A stretch of DNA of 64,000 bases from JAGVPT01 sp963843065. GTDB taxonomy: Bacteria > Bacteroidota > Ignavibacteria > UBA10030 > UBA8401. Numbering within the stretch: position 1 is the first letter of the stretch; each line of letters opens with the position of its first letter. Of this stretch, positions 30,915 to 40,833 are shown in pieces. The translations under genes and the position numbers were made by a program. A model generated the notes under the pieces. The model saw only the letters and a program-made list of their open reading frames with translations. It was not told the origin of the DNA and searched no databases. Location: contig CAWJKX010000080.1 of the NCBI GenBank assembly GCA_963843065.1, positions 1-64,000 of the forward strand, written 5' to 3'.

Positions 30915-31485
30915 CTAAAAGTAAGAGGCTTTCGTCAAATAAATAGGATGAGTAACGTTTACATCGATTCGTTTGTAATAAGTCTGGACGCCCGAAGGTG
31001 AATCGGGGTCATTCTTCGAAACATAATAGACTTTCACTTTCAGCGTATATCCTGAAATGTCGGCAGAATTTGCGGTTCTCACATATCCATTGTAGTCGCC
31101 CACATCGTCAAACCAGTTTGGACTATCTCCCCGGACCGATTTATACGGCGCCACATCCGGATTTCCCGCAGGCATCACATTTTCTCTTGCGGTAAATGTA
31201 GGGCCCATATCGAAGTCGAAAAAGGGTTGGGGTATCAGGCCACGGAAAATTGGACTGATTGTAAGGACCAGTAACATTCCCCGACCCATCCAGCGTTACA
31301 TTCGAATCGAATTTCTTCGTCAAAATTTCGGAAAGTAGTGCATTGCCAAAATTCGAAGCCTGTTCGATTGCCTCTTCCTGGAGATAATACTTTGTATTTT
31401 CGAGGATCATCTTATTGGCACTCAGTACCGCCAGAGTCAGCAATACAAAAAATGCCGCCGAAATCATCGTCTGCCCAAGGCTCAT
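30915..31485 (-). CDS. PilV-like membrane-anchored protein (frameshifted)
   Basis: About 189 residues after repair. N-terminal MSLGQTMISAAFFVLLTLAVLSANKMI gives one hydrophobic helix after a very short basic-free leader; the continuation EEAIEQASNFGNALLSEIL is helical. An extra T in a TTTTT run (~31220) shifts to the frame with DFDMGPTFTAREN, VGDYNGYV and a C-terminal strand region. First of three small anchored proteins downstream of pilB. The leader has G followed by QTMIS rather than the canonical F-x-x-x-E, so it is either a divergent pseudopilin or a different exported subunit. Confidence 0.65.
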
Positions 31486-31870
31486 CGTAAAGTCTCTTCG
31501 GAAGCAGGTTCAAAAAAAACCATCACAATACGACGTCGGAATATGTCGAACGCGTCAAAATGTGCAGTGAGATTTGTCGCACAAGTAACAGATTGCATTA
31601 ATTATTAGCCGGCATAACTATAATCTATTAACGAAAAATCATTTCTAGTTGCCACCCTCTTAATTGTCTCTCCTCTCGAACATTTTGGGGACACGTCTTG
31701 AGATTACATTCAGCACGAGAGAAAGATCATGAATTCCCTTCCCGGTCCCAAAGGGATGCCTTGGGCATAAGGAAAGCGATTAGGGCTGGGGTCGATAATA
31801 TGGAATAGAAGAAGCTATCCCGAAAAACTCAACCGATGTCATTCTGAACAGAGCATTCTTGAGATGATTT
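31486..31870. other. Spacer between pilB and pilin-like genes
   Basis: 385-bp non-coding stretch. AT-rich part at 31590-31640 may hold a promoter for the three small genes. A short segment GTCATTCTGAAC at ~31837 looks like the end of a dispersed repeat. No gene seen. Confidence 0.5.
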
Positions 31871-33663
31871 CTAATCATCGTCGGCAGTGACACTCGCAAC
31901 TTCTTCGATCGTCGTAATACCTCGCTTGAGAAGCTCCAGGGCATTCATTCTCAACGTGCGCATCCCGTTTTTCAGCGCAAGTTGCCGAACCGCCTCCTCG
32001 TTGACGGATGATCCGGCGTCAAGGATAAGCTGACGGATTTCTTTCGTAAAATACAACGCCTCGTGAACTGCCGTGCGCCCCTTGTAGCCTTTGATGCATT
32101 CGCTGCAGCCGATCGGCTGATAAAATTTCGTGGAGCGAATTTCTTCCTCCGGCATGCCCAGCTTTCGCAGCAGCGGGGTATCCGGTTCGCTGATCGGGCT
32201 TTTACACCGCTCGCACAATTTCCGGATCAACCGCTGCGCGACGATGATGTTGATGCTGTACGCGATGAGAAACGGTTCAATCCCCATTTTATACAGCCTG
32301 GAGACAGCACTCGGCGCATCGTTCGTATGAAGCGTCGACAATGTAAGATGTCCGGTGTTCGCCAGCTTCACCGCAATCTCGGCGGTCAGTTTATCGCGAA
32401 TCTCGCCCACCATAACGATATCGGGGTCGTGTCGAAGAATGGCGCGAAGCGCTCCCTCGAAATCGAGTTTTGAATTCAACTTTACCTGCCGAGCGCCGTC
32501 GATGAAAGTATTCGACCGGATCTTCCACCGTTATAATGTTGAGCGACGGGTCCATCACCGTGCGGAGGGCGGCGACCAGCGTGGTGCTCTTTCCGCTTCC
32601 CGTAGGGCCGGTCACGATGATGATCCCGTACGGCTTCGCGATAGCTTTGCGCATCACGCTTTCGCTGTACGGGTCGAACCCGAGATCCTCGATGCTGCCG
32701 CCAATCACGGGCTCCATCAACACGCGGATAACAATCGATTCGAACTTGTTCTTCAGTTCTTTTCCGATCAAGGGGATGACGGAGACGCGGAAACGGACGG
32801 TTCTTTTATCGATCGTCAACTGTGCGAAGCCATCCTGGGCCATGTTGCGTTCGAACCGGTCCAGATTTTTGGCTCTGTCTTTGACCACGGCGGAGACTGC
32901 TTCAGCACGGGTCTCATTGTTCGTGTACCACCGCGACAGCTTCCCGTCAACCCGGAAGTGAAATTCCGTGATCTTATCGCCGCGGGGAATTACGTGGATA
33001 TCGCTTGCTCCGACCCGGACGGCATCGACAAATATGCTTTCGACAAGGTCGACAAGCCCGCTCTTGCTGATCTCTTCTTCGAGCGCTTGCTCGTAATTTT
33101 CGGAATCTTCTTCCCCCTCGTCGACAAAGGATTCCCCGCGCAGCATCGATTCCTTATCCTTATATACCGCTTTGTCAAGGCTTACTCTTTTCCATAAGCC
33201 GTCCCATTGGCTCAGCGGAACATAGCAAATTTCAAATTTCTGGTAATGGAACGTCCGCGCAATTTTATACACTTCGGGCTTGGTCGGGTCGGGCGTTATC
33301 ACAAGCAGCCTCCCCGGGCGTTCGGGGTCCATCGAGTACGGAAGGACGTTGTTTTCCTGCACCATGTCACGGATAGAGTCCGGAAGCGAGGTTAATTCCT
33401 TCCGTATGAAACCAAGAACACCGTCGTCGATCGTCTCCATCGAAATATCGAGAGTGCGAAAGGCATAGTAATCTGCCACCTCGCGATATACAAGATCCCT
33501 GTCCATCTTGAACTGCTCGACAAGAATCTGCGGCAACTTACGGCGCCCTTTGTTCTCCTCTTTGTTCAGGACCGCAACTGCGCGTTCGAGCACATCCGCT
33601 TGGATGATTCCCTTTGTCGATCAGGATATCGCCTAATTCTTTTTTTGCGCTGCGTGTCTGCAT
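31871..33663 (-). CDS. pilB: PilB/GspE-type secretion ATPase (frameshifted)
   Basis: Hexameric AAA+-like ATPase that powers assembly of type IV pili or type II pseudopili. About 596 residues after repair, from the ATG at 33663 (MQTRSAKKELGDILIDKG). Visible: GspE N-terminal domain, Walker A GPTGSGKSTT, Asp box, Walker B IVMVGEIRD, His box LSTLHTNDAPSAV, and the zinc-binding CERC...CSEC pair. Two frame changes, both +1: a G in AAAGGG (~33610) and a C in TTTCATCGAC (~32507, within VEDPVEYFIDGARQVKLNSKLDFEGALRAILR read as two pieces). Follows the platform gene by ~60 bp. Confidence 0.92.
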
Positions 33664-33724
33664 TGTGCAGTCTGTTTACACCATGGGCTGTGAGAGTATT
33701 GTGTTCATCAACCGGTCCGCCGGC

Positions 33725-35063
33725 CTACATCGACTTGATATTGAGCGACGCCGTCTCCGAAGAGAGAAGAGTCAAAAAGATCATCGCGACCATGATAATG
33801 ACGGAAATGAAGACCTCAATAAAATTAACCAGATTTTTCATAGCGTAGTGATTTTCCATCTGATAAAAGTCCGCTAACTGGTTTGCCGTGTCTTTGACCG
33901 CGCCGGTCTCCGCAGCGGTCTTGAAACGGGAGATGAACATGTCGGGGAAAAAATCCACCGCTTCGAGCGCTTTTGACAATTCCGTCCCGTACTTCAGCAT
34001 CGTCGGAATCGCGACGGTCTTGATTTGCTGCGTGAGGAATAAATTCCCGCTCGATTCAGCTGCAAGCTGGATCGCTTCAATGTTTTCTCCGGCCGTTGCA
34101 TACATGATCCCCAGGACGCGGCAGAAAATTTCCGTGCTCGTGTTTCGCAGGATACTACCGACATACGGCACTTTGACGATATATTTGTGCATCGCGAGGC
34201 GCCCCTTGGGCGAAATGATGTACGCGTAAAAACCGCCGACCATGAGAACGAACAGAGACGATGATGAGCACGAAATGGTTATGGAGCGCATCGCTGATAT
34301 TCAACGTGAACTGCGTCAATGGCGGTACCTCGTCGATGAGCGGTCCCATGAACTTCATCATTTTCGGAAGCAGGAATAGTACATAGAATGCGATCGCCCC
34401 GATAAGAGTGAGCGAAGTTACCGCCGGCAGGATCAACGCACTCGTCAGCCCTTTCTTGAACTCTGCCTGCCGCTCCACAAGCGCGGCAACGTTTCTGAAT
34501 ATCGTCGTCATGTCTCCGCTTTTCGAGGCAATACCGAGCATGAGCGCTGTGTGCTCTCCGAACACCTTTCCCTGTCTCATGAACGCCTCGCGCGAATCCA
34601 TGCCGTTCTTCAGGTCAAGGATGATGTCGCGCAGCGCAACTTTCATGTTCTTGTCTTTGACGCTGTTCACCATCACCTGCAGGACTTCGGTGTACGGAAG
34701 CTTCTGTTCCAACAGACGCGCGCTGGTTCCTACAAATGACACGATCTCATTCGATGCGGCTTGAAAACGAAAATCATAATGCCGACGCACCCACCGCACA
34801 TCGAACCCAATACGCTGCAGCGCCGCAACCACCTCCGCGCGGGTGTATGCGCTTTGAAATCCATCGATGTTTTTCGTCCCATGACGCACGCGGTACGCAA
34901 AATTCTTTTTCCTGCGAACCGACACAAGAATCGTGTTACGAAAACGAGGATGCAGCTTTGCCCTTCGTTTTGCGTCGGAGGACGAACTTGCCGAGATAAA
35001 CCCTTGCACGGGTTTTCCCGAAGCTTCCTTCGCTACAATTTGATATGAAGTTATTTCTGCCAA
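33725..35063 (-). CDS. pilC: PilC/GspF inner-membrane platform protein (frameshifted)
   Basis: Platform protein of the pilus or secretion machine, about 445 residues after repair. Two T2SSF domains (~140-265 and ~340-440) with FVGTSARLLEQKLPYTEVL and ILRNTSTEIFCRVLGIMYATAGENIE as separate signatures; hydrophobic helices at ALILPAVTSLTLIGAIAFYVLFLLP, in the segment around 34255, and at the C-terminus (FISVIIMVAMIFLTLL). One extra T in GTCTCTG (~34253) shifts the frame; repair gives FVLIIVLFVLMVGGFYAYI. The start is a TTG at 35063. First gene of the cluster. Confidence 0.9.
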
Positions 35064-35262
35064 TCTTTTCCGGGCAAATTATGACACACGTCCTCTGGCC
35101 GGCATTCCGCTACGGCGCCGGTTCGAAAGAAAGCGCATAGCTGAAAAATGCCTCCACACAAGGGAATAGGGCTTTACTCAAGTTTGTGTAAAAATACATA
35201 AACAGTCAAGTCTGCACTATCGGGACGAATACGGATATTTGTTGTCGGGTAATATACGGATA

Positions 35263-35922
35263 TTAATCCAGCTTGACAATTCCCTTTGTCAGAGCGTACC
35301 TAGTCAGGCCTGCAACGGTGTGGATGTCTAACTTTCGGATTATTCGCTCCCGGTGCGTCTCAACAGTGCGAACGCTCACAAACAACCGGCCGGCAATTTC
35401 CTTATTGCCCAGTCCCTCGGCTATCAGCGTAAGAACTTCCGATTCACGCCGCGAAAGCTCTACGCTCCCCTTTTTCCCTTTCGTTCTGGAGATCCTGACA
35501 TAGTCGTTCACGACAGTCTGGGAAATCTTTGGGCTGAAATATGTCTCGCCACGGTGGACGGCCTCGATTGCAGCTATCAATGCCGACGGCGAAGAGTCCT
35601 TCAGCACGTAGCCCTGCACTCCCGTAGAAATCATTCTGCTGACATACTCCTTTGAATCGTGCATCGTGAGAATAAGTATTTTACTTTTGGGAACCGTCTT
35701 TTTCAGCAATCGCGCCGTTTCGAGGCCGTTCATGCCGGGCATATTGATGTCAAGAAGGATGATGTGAGGGAGGAGGTCCTTCGCCAGACGAAGAGCTTCC
35801 TGACCGTCGACCGCTTCGCCGACAATTTCATACGTTTTTTCTTGAACGAGATATGAGCGGAGGCCTTCCCTCACAAGGGGATGGTCGTCCACAAGCAGCA
35901 ATGTTATTTTCGATTTTTTCAT
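35263..35922 (-). CDS. NarL-type response regulator, partner of adjacent kinase
   Basis: 219 residues from the ATG at 35922, which starts MKKSKITLLLVDDHPLVREG; the longer frame to 36021 overlaps the kinase and is rejected. Receiver with phospho-acceptor in IILLDINMPGMNG, and LuxR helix-turn-helix LSRRESEVLTLIAEGLGNKEIAGRL. The kinase gene ends 26 bp upstream, so the two are one operon and form a cognate NarX/NarL-like pair. It lies just downstream (on the opposite side) of the pilus cluster promoter region, so control of that cluster is possible but unproven. Confidence 0.94.
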   Translation of the reverse strand: MKKSKITLLLVDDHPLVREGLRSYLVQEKTYEIVGEAVDGQEALRLAKDLLPHIILLDINMPGMNGLETARLLKKTVPKSKILILTMHDSKEYVSRMISTGVQGYVLKDSSPSALIAAIEAVHRGETYFSPKISQTVVNDYVRISRTKGKKGSVELSRRESEVLTLIAEGLGNKEIAGRLFVSVRTVETHRERIIRKLDIHTVAGLTRYALTKGIVKLD

Positions 35923-35947
35923 ATTTGTGTCTCTTTCATTATCGGAT

Positions 35948-37942
35948 TCAAAGAGGAAGCTGCACGCTGATTTCCATCCCGCCTTTTGGAGAGGAATGAA
36001 CTGAAACCGTTCCGCCGACATAGGCCGCCCGTTCCTTCATATTCAATAAACCCATGCCGGAATTTTTAGAAGGATGTGCCGTAAGGTCATGCTCGCCGGA
36101 GCCTTTTCCGTTATCTTTTATTTTCAGCGTAAGCCGGGAACGGTCTCTTTCGCATCGGATCACAAGCCGGGTTGCTTCGGCATGTTTTGCAACGTTGCTG
36201 AGTGCTTCTTGAATAATTCGGTACATCGTTACTTCAATTTCGGGGGAAAGTTTTTTTGGAAAACGCAGGAACTTCAGGTCAACGCCGACTTTCGTCACTT
36301 CTTCGAATTCTTCACACATGCTTCTCACTGCGGGAATAACTCCAAGGTCATCCAGCTCGCTCGGCCGCAAATTCTGTGAAATCCTTCTCACTTCGTTCAT
36401 CGCTTTTTCGAGAGAGACCTTCGCGCTCGCCACAACATCCCGCAGCGCTTTATCTTTGCGCTGTGCCCGCTCTTCAACGCTCTCCATCCTGAATTTTACG
36501 GAGGAGAGAATTTGGTTAACGCTGTCGTGGAGGTCCCGCGCGACACGCCGCCGTTCCGATTCCTGAGCGTTGATAATGCGTATCGGCAGATCCCGTAACA
36601 TTTCATCGGCAACTTTCCGGTCAGTGATGTCGCGGAAATTGACGACGACGGCTCCAACCGCCGGGTCTTCGAGCAGGTTCTTCCCCACACCTTCTATCCA
36701 CCTCCATGAGCCGTTCTTTTCCTTGCAGCGGATTTCTGCGGCAGCAATCTTTGAAGGCTCGCGCAGAATATCTTCAAAGAGAGCTTTGATCGAATCCAGA
36801 TCGAGCGAATGGATCAATGTCAGAGCACTCCTCCCGATCAACTCATCCGGTACGTAGCCGAGAACTCTGGCAATGGAAGGGCTGACATAGGAAAATGCCC
36901 CCTCGCGGTTAACCAGGGCAACGACGTCCGAACTCTCCTCAATGAGCGAGCGGAACCTTTTTTCCCGTGACGCCAATTCGTCGCGCGCATGAATCCGCTC
37001 GCTGACATCCCGGACGACATTCCGGTATTCCTTCACATTCCCATCCCGGTCGCGGATGATTCTGGTCGATTGTTCCACCCAGGTCGCGCTGCCGTCTTTT
37101 CTTCTCCGGCGAAATTCGCACGTTGTGTCGATTGTTCCGTCTTTGGTCCGGTCACGGTAGAATTTCAATACCCGAGGCCGGTCCTGGGGAACAATCAGGC
37201 TCAGAAAAAATTTGCCGAGGATTTCCTCGGGCAAATACCCCGTTTCCGAAAATAAGTTTGGGCTGCTGTAGACAATAAAGCCGCGATGGTCGCAGACAAA
37301 ATAGACCTCGCTGATATTTTCGACGAGGTCGCGGTACTTTTTTTCGCTCTCGCGCAGCGCCTGGTCGGCCCGCTTGCGTTCAGTGAAGTCGATGATCGAG
37401 ACGAGGACCTTTGAATAGTCGGTTTCATGTCCCGACACGACGGACCATTTCAAGAAGATATCTTTTCGCTCCCCCGTGAAAGTCCGGTTGAAATCCTCAG
37501 TCTCAAACGTCGATGCGCCGGAAGCAATGGCGATAAGTTCTTCGATAAACGCTTCGTGAATCTCATCGCCGAATACGCCGTTCAGCCCGGCAAGAAAATC
37601 TTTTTTTGTTTCAACACCGTACAATTTCATTGTCGCCTTATTGACATCGAGAACTTTTACCATACCGGCGCATGCGATCACTTCGCCCGTATGGTTCAAA
37701 AAGTATCTCTTGAAATCCTTAACGCCGGACTTCCGCAAACGTTCGATATACGCTTTGACTTCGGAGAAATCTTCTTCCCACAGCGAGATCGGAGAATTTT
37801 CAAAAAAACTGTGGTAGCGTGCTTCGCTCTGGCCCAGTTCAATATCATGACGCCTCTGGCGGAGAAGCGAGCTCCATAACAAAATAGCAAACCCGATAAG
37901 CAGCAGGCCAACGGGAAGTAGAAAACTAAAATGCGGTATCAT
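35948..37942 (-). CDS. PAS sensor histidine kinase (HisKA_3 type)
   Basis: 664-residue membrane kinase. One N-terminal membrane helix (FSFLLPVGLLLIGFAILLW), then three PAS domains (~40-190, ~195-325, ~325-450) with PAC-like tails (VVVNFRDITDRK), the HisKA_3 dimerisation domain with the phospho-acceptor His in ERRRVARDLHDSVNQIL, and a HATPase_c domain with NVAKHA (N box) and DNGKGSG plus SGMGLLNMKERA (G boxes). No periplasmic domain, so the stimulus is probably cytosolic (redox, gas or ligand sensed by PAS). Upstream is a structured leader candidate with a terminator (38003-38147). Confidence 0.94.
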   Translation of the reverse strand: MIPHFSFLLPVGLLLIGFAILLWSSLLRQRRHDIELGQSEARYHSFFENSPISLWEEDFSEVKAYIERLRKSGVKDFKRYFLNHTGEVIACAGMVKVLDVNKATMKLYGVETKKDFLAGLNGVFGDEIHEAFIEELIAIASGASTFETEDFNRTFTGERKDIFLKWSVVSGHETDYSKVLVSIIDFTERKRADQALRESEKKYRDLVENISEVYFVCDHRGFIVYSSPNLFSETGYLPEEILGKFFLSLIVPQDRPRVLKFYRDRTKDGTIDTTCEFRRRRKDGSATWVEQSTRIIRDRDGNVKEYRNVVRDVSERIHARDELASREKRFRSLIEESSDVVALVNREGAFSYVSPSIARVLGYVPDELIGRSALTLIHSLDLDSIKALFEDILREPSKIAAAEIRCKEKNGSWRWIEGVGKNLLEDPAVGAVVVNFRDITDRKVADEMLRDLPIRIINAQESERRRVARDLHDSVNQILSSVKFRMESVEERAQRKDKALRDVVASAKVSLEKAMNEVRRISQNLRPSELDDLGVIPAVRSMCEEFEEVTKVGVDLKFLRFPKKLSPEIEVTMYRIIQEALSNVAKHAEATRLVIRCERDRSRLTLKIKDNGKGSGEHDLTAHPSKNSGMGLLNMKERAAYVGGTVSVHSSPKGGMEISVQLPL

Positions 37943-38002
37943 GAACTGCCTGCAATGAAAAGAAGTTCACATGCTGCGGGGAGCGGAAGCCGCCGCAAGA
38001 AA

Positions 38003-38046
38003 CAAAAAAACCTCTTTATTCCGCGCAGTGCGGACCTCAAGAGGTT
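38003..38046 (-). terminator. Intrinsic terminator upstream of the kinase gene
   Basis: On the minus strand, AACCTCTT and AAGAGGTT arms (38039-38046 and 38009-38016) enclose an inner CCGC/GCGG hairpin and are followed by seven T. It lies 61 bp before the kinase start and ~300 bp after uvrC, so it either ends the uvrC transcript or attenuates the kinase operon. Confidence 0.7.
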
Positions 38047-38147
38047 GCTGTAAGAGCAGAGCCAATCCAAAGTCGCTTCTCCCGAATTAGCAACATGACA
38101 ACAAACGATCAGCACCCATGGCGGGATGCTTCGCTTTCACACCCGCC
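38003..38147 (-). ncRNA. Structured leader or small RNA candidate
   Basis: On the minus strand three helices are visible: a 6-bp GGCGGG/CCCGCC hairpin (38142-38147 with 38120-38125), a closing stem GTTGCT/AGCAAC (38089-38094 with 38044-38049), and the terminator. The 3' arm of the closing stem and the 5' arm of the terminator share three bases (38044-38046), as expected for alternative structures in an attenuator or riboswitch. No known riboswitch consensus was recognised. Confidence 0.4.
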
Positions 38148-38344
38148 TGCTCACGAAAGTGTAGGAATATTTCGAGCAAAAATCAAGCGAAGCGTTTTGT
38201 GGGTAGTGGATAAAATGGTTAGATGTCGGACACCTTCTTCACTTGTTGCACCGGACATTTCATCACGCCGCGATTCCCGGAAAAGGTGTTCGACATCTAC
38301 TGCAAACGTAAAGCGTCGTCCTTATTCAACGCAACCGCGTCCGT

Positions 38345-40225
38345 TCATTTCTCTTCCTTCACCGGTTCCTCAAAGTACTCTCGTATTTTTGCCGCAACTT
38401 TTTCTCCGACGATCTCGGCCAGCTGCGTCTCGGTAGCAAACTTCACTCCCTGCACCGATCCAAACACTTCCAGCAATTCTTTCGCCCGCTTCTTCCCTAT
38501 TCCTTCAATAAGGTCGAGTTCGGTTTGGAGCGTTCGTTTATCCCGCAGCGAACGATGGAAGGTTATAGCGAACCGGTGAGCTTCATCGCGGATTTGCTGC
38601 AAAAGGCGAAGCGCCGAAGAAGTCTTTGGGATGGGGACAGGATCGCTCTCATTCGGCACGAACACTTCCTCAAGCCGTTTTGCCAGGCTGATGATCGGCT
38701 GTGATTGAAGCGACAATCCATTCAACACTTCGCACGCACTGGAAAGCTGCCCCTTCCCGCCGTCGACCATAATCAGATCGGGCAATGGCAGCAGTTCTTC
38801 GACCACGCGCGAGTATCGGCGGCGGATGACTTCTCTCATGCTTGCAAAATCGTCGACGAGGTTTTCTTCGGCTGTAGTCCGGATTTTGAATTTGCGATAG
38901 TCGCTTTTCTTCGGCCTGCCGTCTTCAAAGACAACCATCGATGCAACCGTTTCCGTTCCCTGGAGGTGCGAGATGTCAAAGCACTCGATGCGGCGCGGGG
39001 GATTTTGTAAGCGCAGATCCCTCTGCAGCGACTGGACCGCATGAGGGATGAAATCTTCCCGTTTCATTTTTTGCAGCTTCAACTCATCCAGGAGATATTT
39101 TGCATTCTTGCGGCACATCGCCAGAAGTTTTGCCAGCTCCCCCTCAACCGGCGCTACCACATCCACGGATTTTCCCCGCTGGCCGGTGAGCCATTCTTTC
39201 GCAGTGTCGCCCGATTCGATCGGCGACGAGAGCACCACTTCCGATGGGACATCGTTCGACTCGAGATAATACCGCTGCACGAGCGCTTCGATAACCTCCG
39301 ATTCGCTTTTGCCTTCAACCTTGCTTATGTAATAATGCTGCCTGCCGAGGATTTTTCCTTCCCGGATTTTAAACACGACGCCGCACGCATCGTCCCCTTC
39401 CGCAGCGACTGCGATAATGTCCCGGTCGTGCAGTTCGATGTCCACGATTTTTTGGTTCGAGGAATAGACTTCGAGTTCCCGCATGCGATTTCTAAGTACG
39501 GCAGCGTCTTCAAATTTCAATTCCGCGGCTGCCGATTTCATTTGCATATCGAGAGATTCGATAACGCTGTTGCTTTTGCCGAGCAGTACCTGGGCAACAT
39601 GGTCGATCATTTGATTGTAGCGTTCTTCCGACACCAATCCCTCGCACGGCCCTTCGCATTTCTTGATATGATAATCGAGGCAGACACGCGTTTTTTTCTT
39701 ATCGATGAATTCATGGTCGATGTGGAAGTTACAGCTTCTGATCATGAAGATATCGCGCACGGTCTTCAACGCCGACCGCATCGTGTGGACGTCCGTGTAG
39801 GGACCAAAGTAGCGCGATCCGTCGCGGGACACCCGGCGTGTAACAAAAACGCGGGGGTACGGTTCTTTGGTAATAACGATGTATGGATAACTTTTGTCGT
39901 CTTTCAGGTTGACGTTGTAGCGCGGCTTCTTCGATTTGATAAGGTTCGCCTCGAGGATGAGCGCTTCGACTTCCGAATCGGTCGTGATGATTTCAACGTC
40001 GGAGACTTTCTCGACCATTAACGCAATGCGCGGATCGAGCACACGCGACTTGTGAAAATACTGCCGCACTCTGTTGCGGAGGATTTTCGCCTTGCCGACA
40101 TAGAGAACGATCCCTTCCTTGTCTTTAAACTGGTACACTCCCGGCGAAACAGGGAGATTGCTCAGCTTTTCGTCGAGCGAGATATCTTCTTTCGCGAAGG
40201 AGATTATTTTTTCGTGATCGGACAT
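38345..40225 (-). CDS. uvrC: UvrC, excinuclease ABC subunit C
   Basis: Nuclease subunit of UvrABC nucleotide excision repair; makes the 3' and 5' incisions around UvrB-bound damage. 626 residues, normal for the family and intact. N-terminal GIY-YIG domain (SPGVYQFKDKEGIVLYVGKA at ~27-46), a Cys cluster region, the UVR motif that binds UvrB (~195-230, AAAELKFEDAAVLRNRMREL), the RNase H-like C-terminal nuclease (GGKGQLSSA; CFDISHLQGTETVASMVVFE), and helix-hairpin-helix repeats (IEGIGKKRAKELLEVFGS). Located 12 bp after the epimerase gene, probably co-transcribed. Confidence 0.96.
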   Translation of the reverse strand: MSDHEKIISFAKEDISLDEKLSNLPVSPGVYQFKDKEGIVLYVGKAKILRNRVRQYFHKSRVLDPRIALMVEKVSDVEIITTDSEVEALILEANLIKSKKPRYNVNLKDDKSYPYIVITKEPYPRVFVTRRVSRDGSRYFGPYTDVHTMRSALKTVRDIFMIRSCNFHIDHEFIDKKKTRVCLDYHIKKCEGPCEGLVSEERYNQMIDHVAQVLLGKSNSVIESLDMQMKSAAAELKFEDAAVLRNRMRELEVYSSNQKIVDIELHDRDIIAVAAEGDDACGVVFKIREGKILGRQHYYISKVEGKSESEVIEALVQRYYLESNDVPSEVVLSSPIESGDTAKEWLTGQRGKSVDVVAPVEGELAKLLAMCRKNAKYLLDELKLQKMKREDFIPHAVQSLQRDLRLQNPPRRIECFDISHLQGTETVASMVVFEDGRPKKSDYRKFKIRTTAEENLVDDFASMREVIRRRYSRVVEELLPLPDLIMVDGGKGQLSSACEVLNGLSLQSQPIISLAKRLEEVFVPNESDPVPIPKTSSALRLLQQIRDEAHRFAITFHRSLRDKRTLQTELDLIEGIGKKRAKELLEVFGSVQGVKFATETQLAEIVGEKVAAKIREYFEEPVKEEK

Positions 40226-40237
40226 ATTCGTTGGTGC

Positions 40238-40663
40238 TTATGCCTTCTTTGAATCAATCGGTTGACTAAGCTCAATAAGCACTCCGTTCGTCGACTTAGG
40301 ATGCATGAATGCCACGCGACAGCCCCCGCCCCCTAAAAATGGCGCCTCGCTTGCAAAACGAAATCCGAGTTTCTTTAACCGCTCAATTTCTTTTTCGATA
40401 TCGTCGACCTCCAAACAAATATGGTGAATTCCTTCGCCCCGCTTCTCGATGAACGTGGTAATGGCCGAACCGGCGCCGGAAGAATCGGCAGCTTCGATCA
40501 ATTCAATGGAGCTTTCCCCGAGCTGGTACAACGACACTGTCGCATTTTGCTCTTCTATCTTTTCGGTGCGTGGAAAATCATTTCCCAAGAGCTTTGAAAA
40601 AAGCTCTTTTGACAGTCCGAGATTTTTCACCGCAATACCAATATGTGCAACCCGCTTGACCAT
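40238..40663 (-). CDS. mce: Methylmalonyl-CoA epimerase
   Basis: VOC-fold enzyme of 141 residues that interconverts (S)- and (R)-methylmalonyl-CoA in propionate metabolism. Two beta-alpha-beta-beta-beta modules are seen, with metal-ligand His in AHIGIAV (~7) and GIHHICLEV (~78-86), and the C-terminal Glu in GVLIELSQP. Length is standard. No mutase gene is in the window. Shares a transcript with uvrC, which is likely incidental. Confidence 0.88.
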   Translation of the reverse strand: MVKRVAHIGIAVKNLGLSKELFSKLLGNDFPRTEKIEEQNATVSLYQLGESSIELIEAADSSGAGSAITTFIEKRGEGIHHICLEVDDIEKEIERLKKLGFRFASEAPFLGGGGCRVAFMHPKSTNGVLIELSQPIDSKKA

Positions 40664-40833
40664 GGAGATTCACTCTATATTATGATGCTTGTGATCTGAT
40701 ACTCACCTTGCAAAATAAGAAAGCGCAGGCAATGAAACAAACTCAGCCTGCGCTTTGATGAATTATCCGCAGAAGAAACGGATGAAACGCTTAACAACCG
40801 ACCGTTTAATCCCTTCGCCCACCGTTCATGATG

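Larger units (their letters stand above)
37943..38344. other. Spacer between uvrC and the histidine kinase
   Basis: 402 bp without a gene. It holds the terminator and structured-RNA candidate at 38003-38147. The rest (38150-38344), next to the 3' end of uvrC, shows only AT-rich sequence around 38170-38190 that might contain a minus-strand promoter. Confidence 0.6.

Noticed and set aside
37943..38344. Known riboswitch (SAM, cobalamin or c-di-GMP)
   Set aside because: Helices are visible but none of the conserved cores of these classes could be matched by eye.
39041..40021. 326-residue plus-strand frame opposite uvrC
   Set aside because: Antisense shadow of an intact uvrC; composition is not that of a natural protein.
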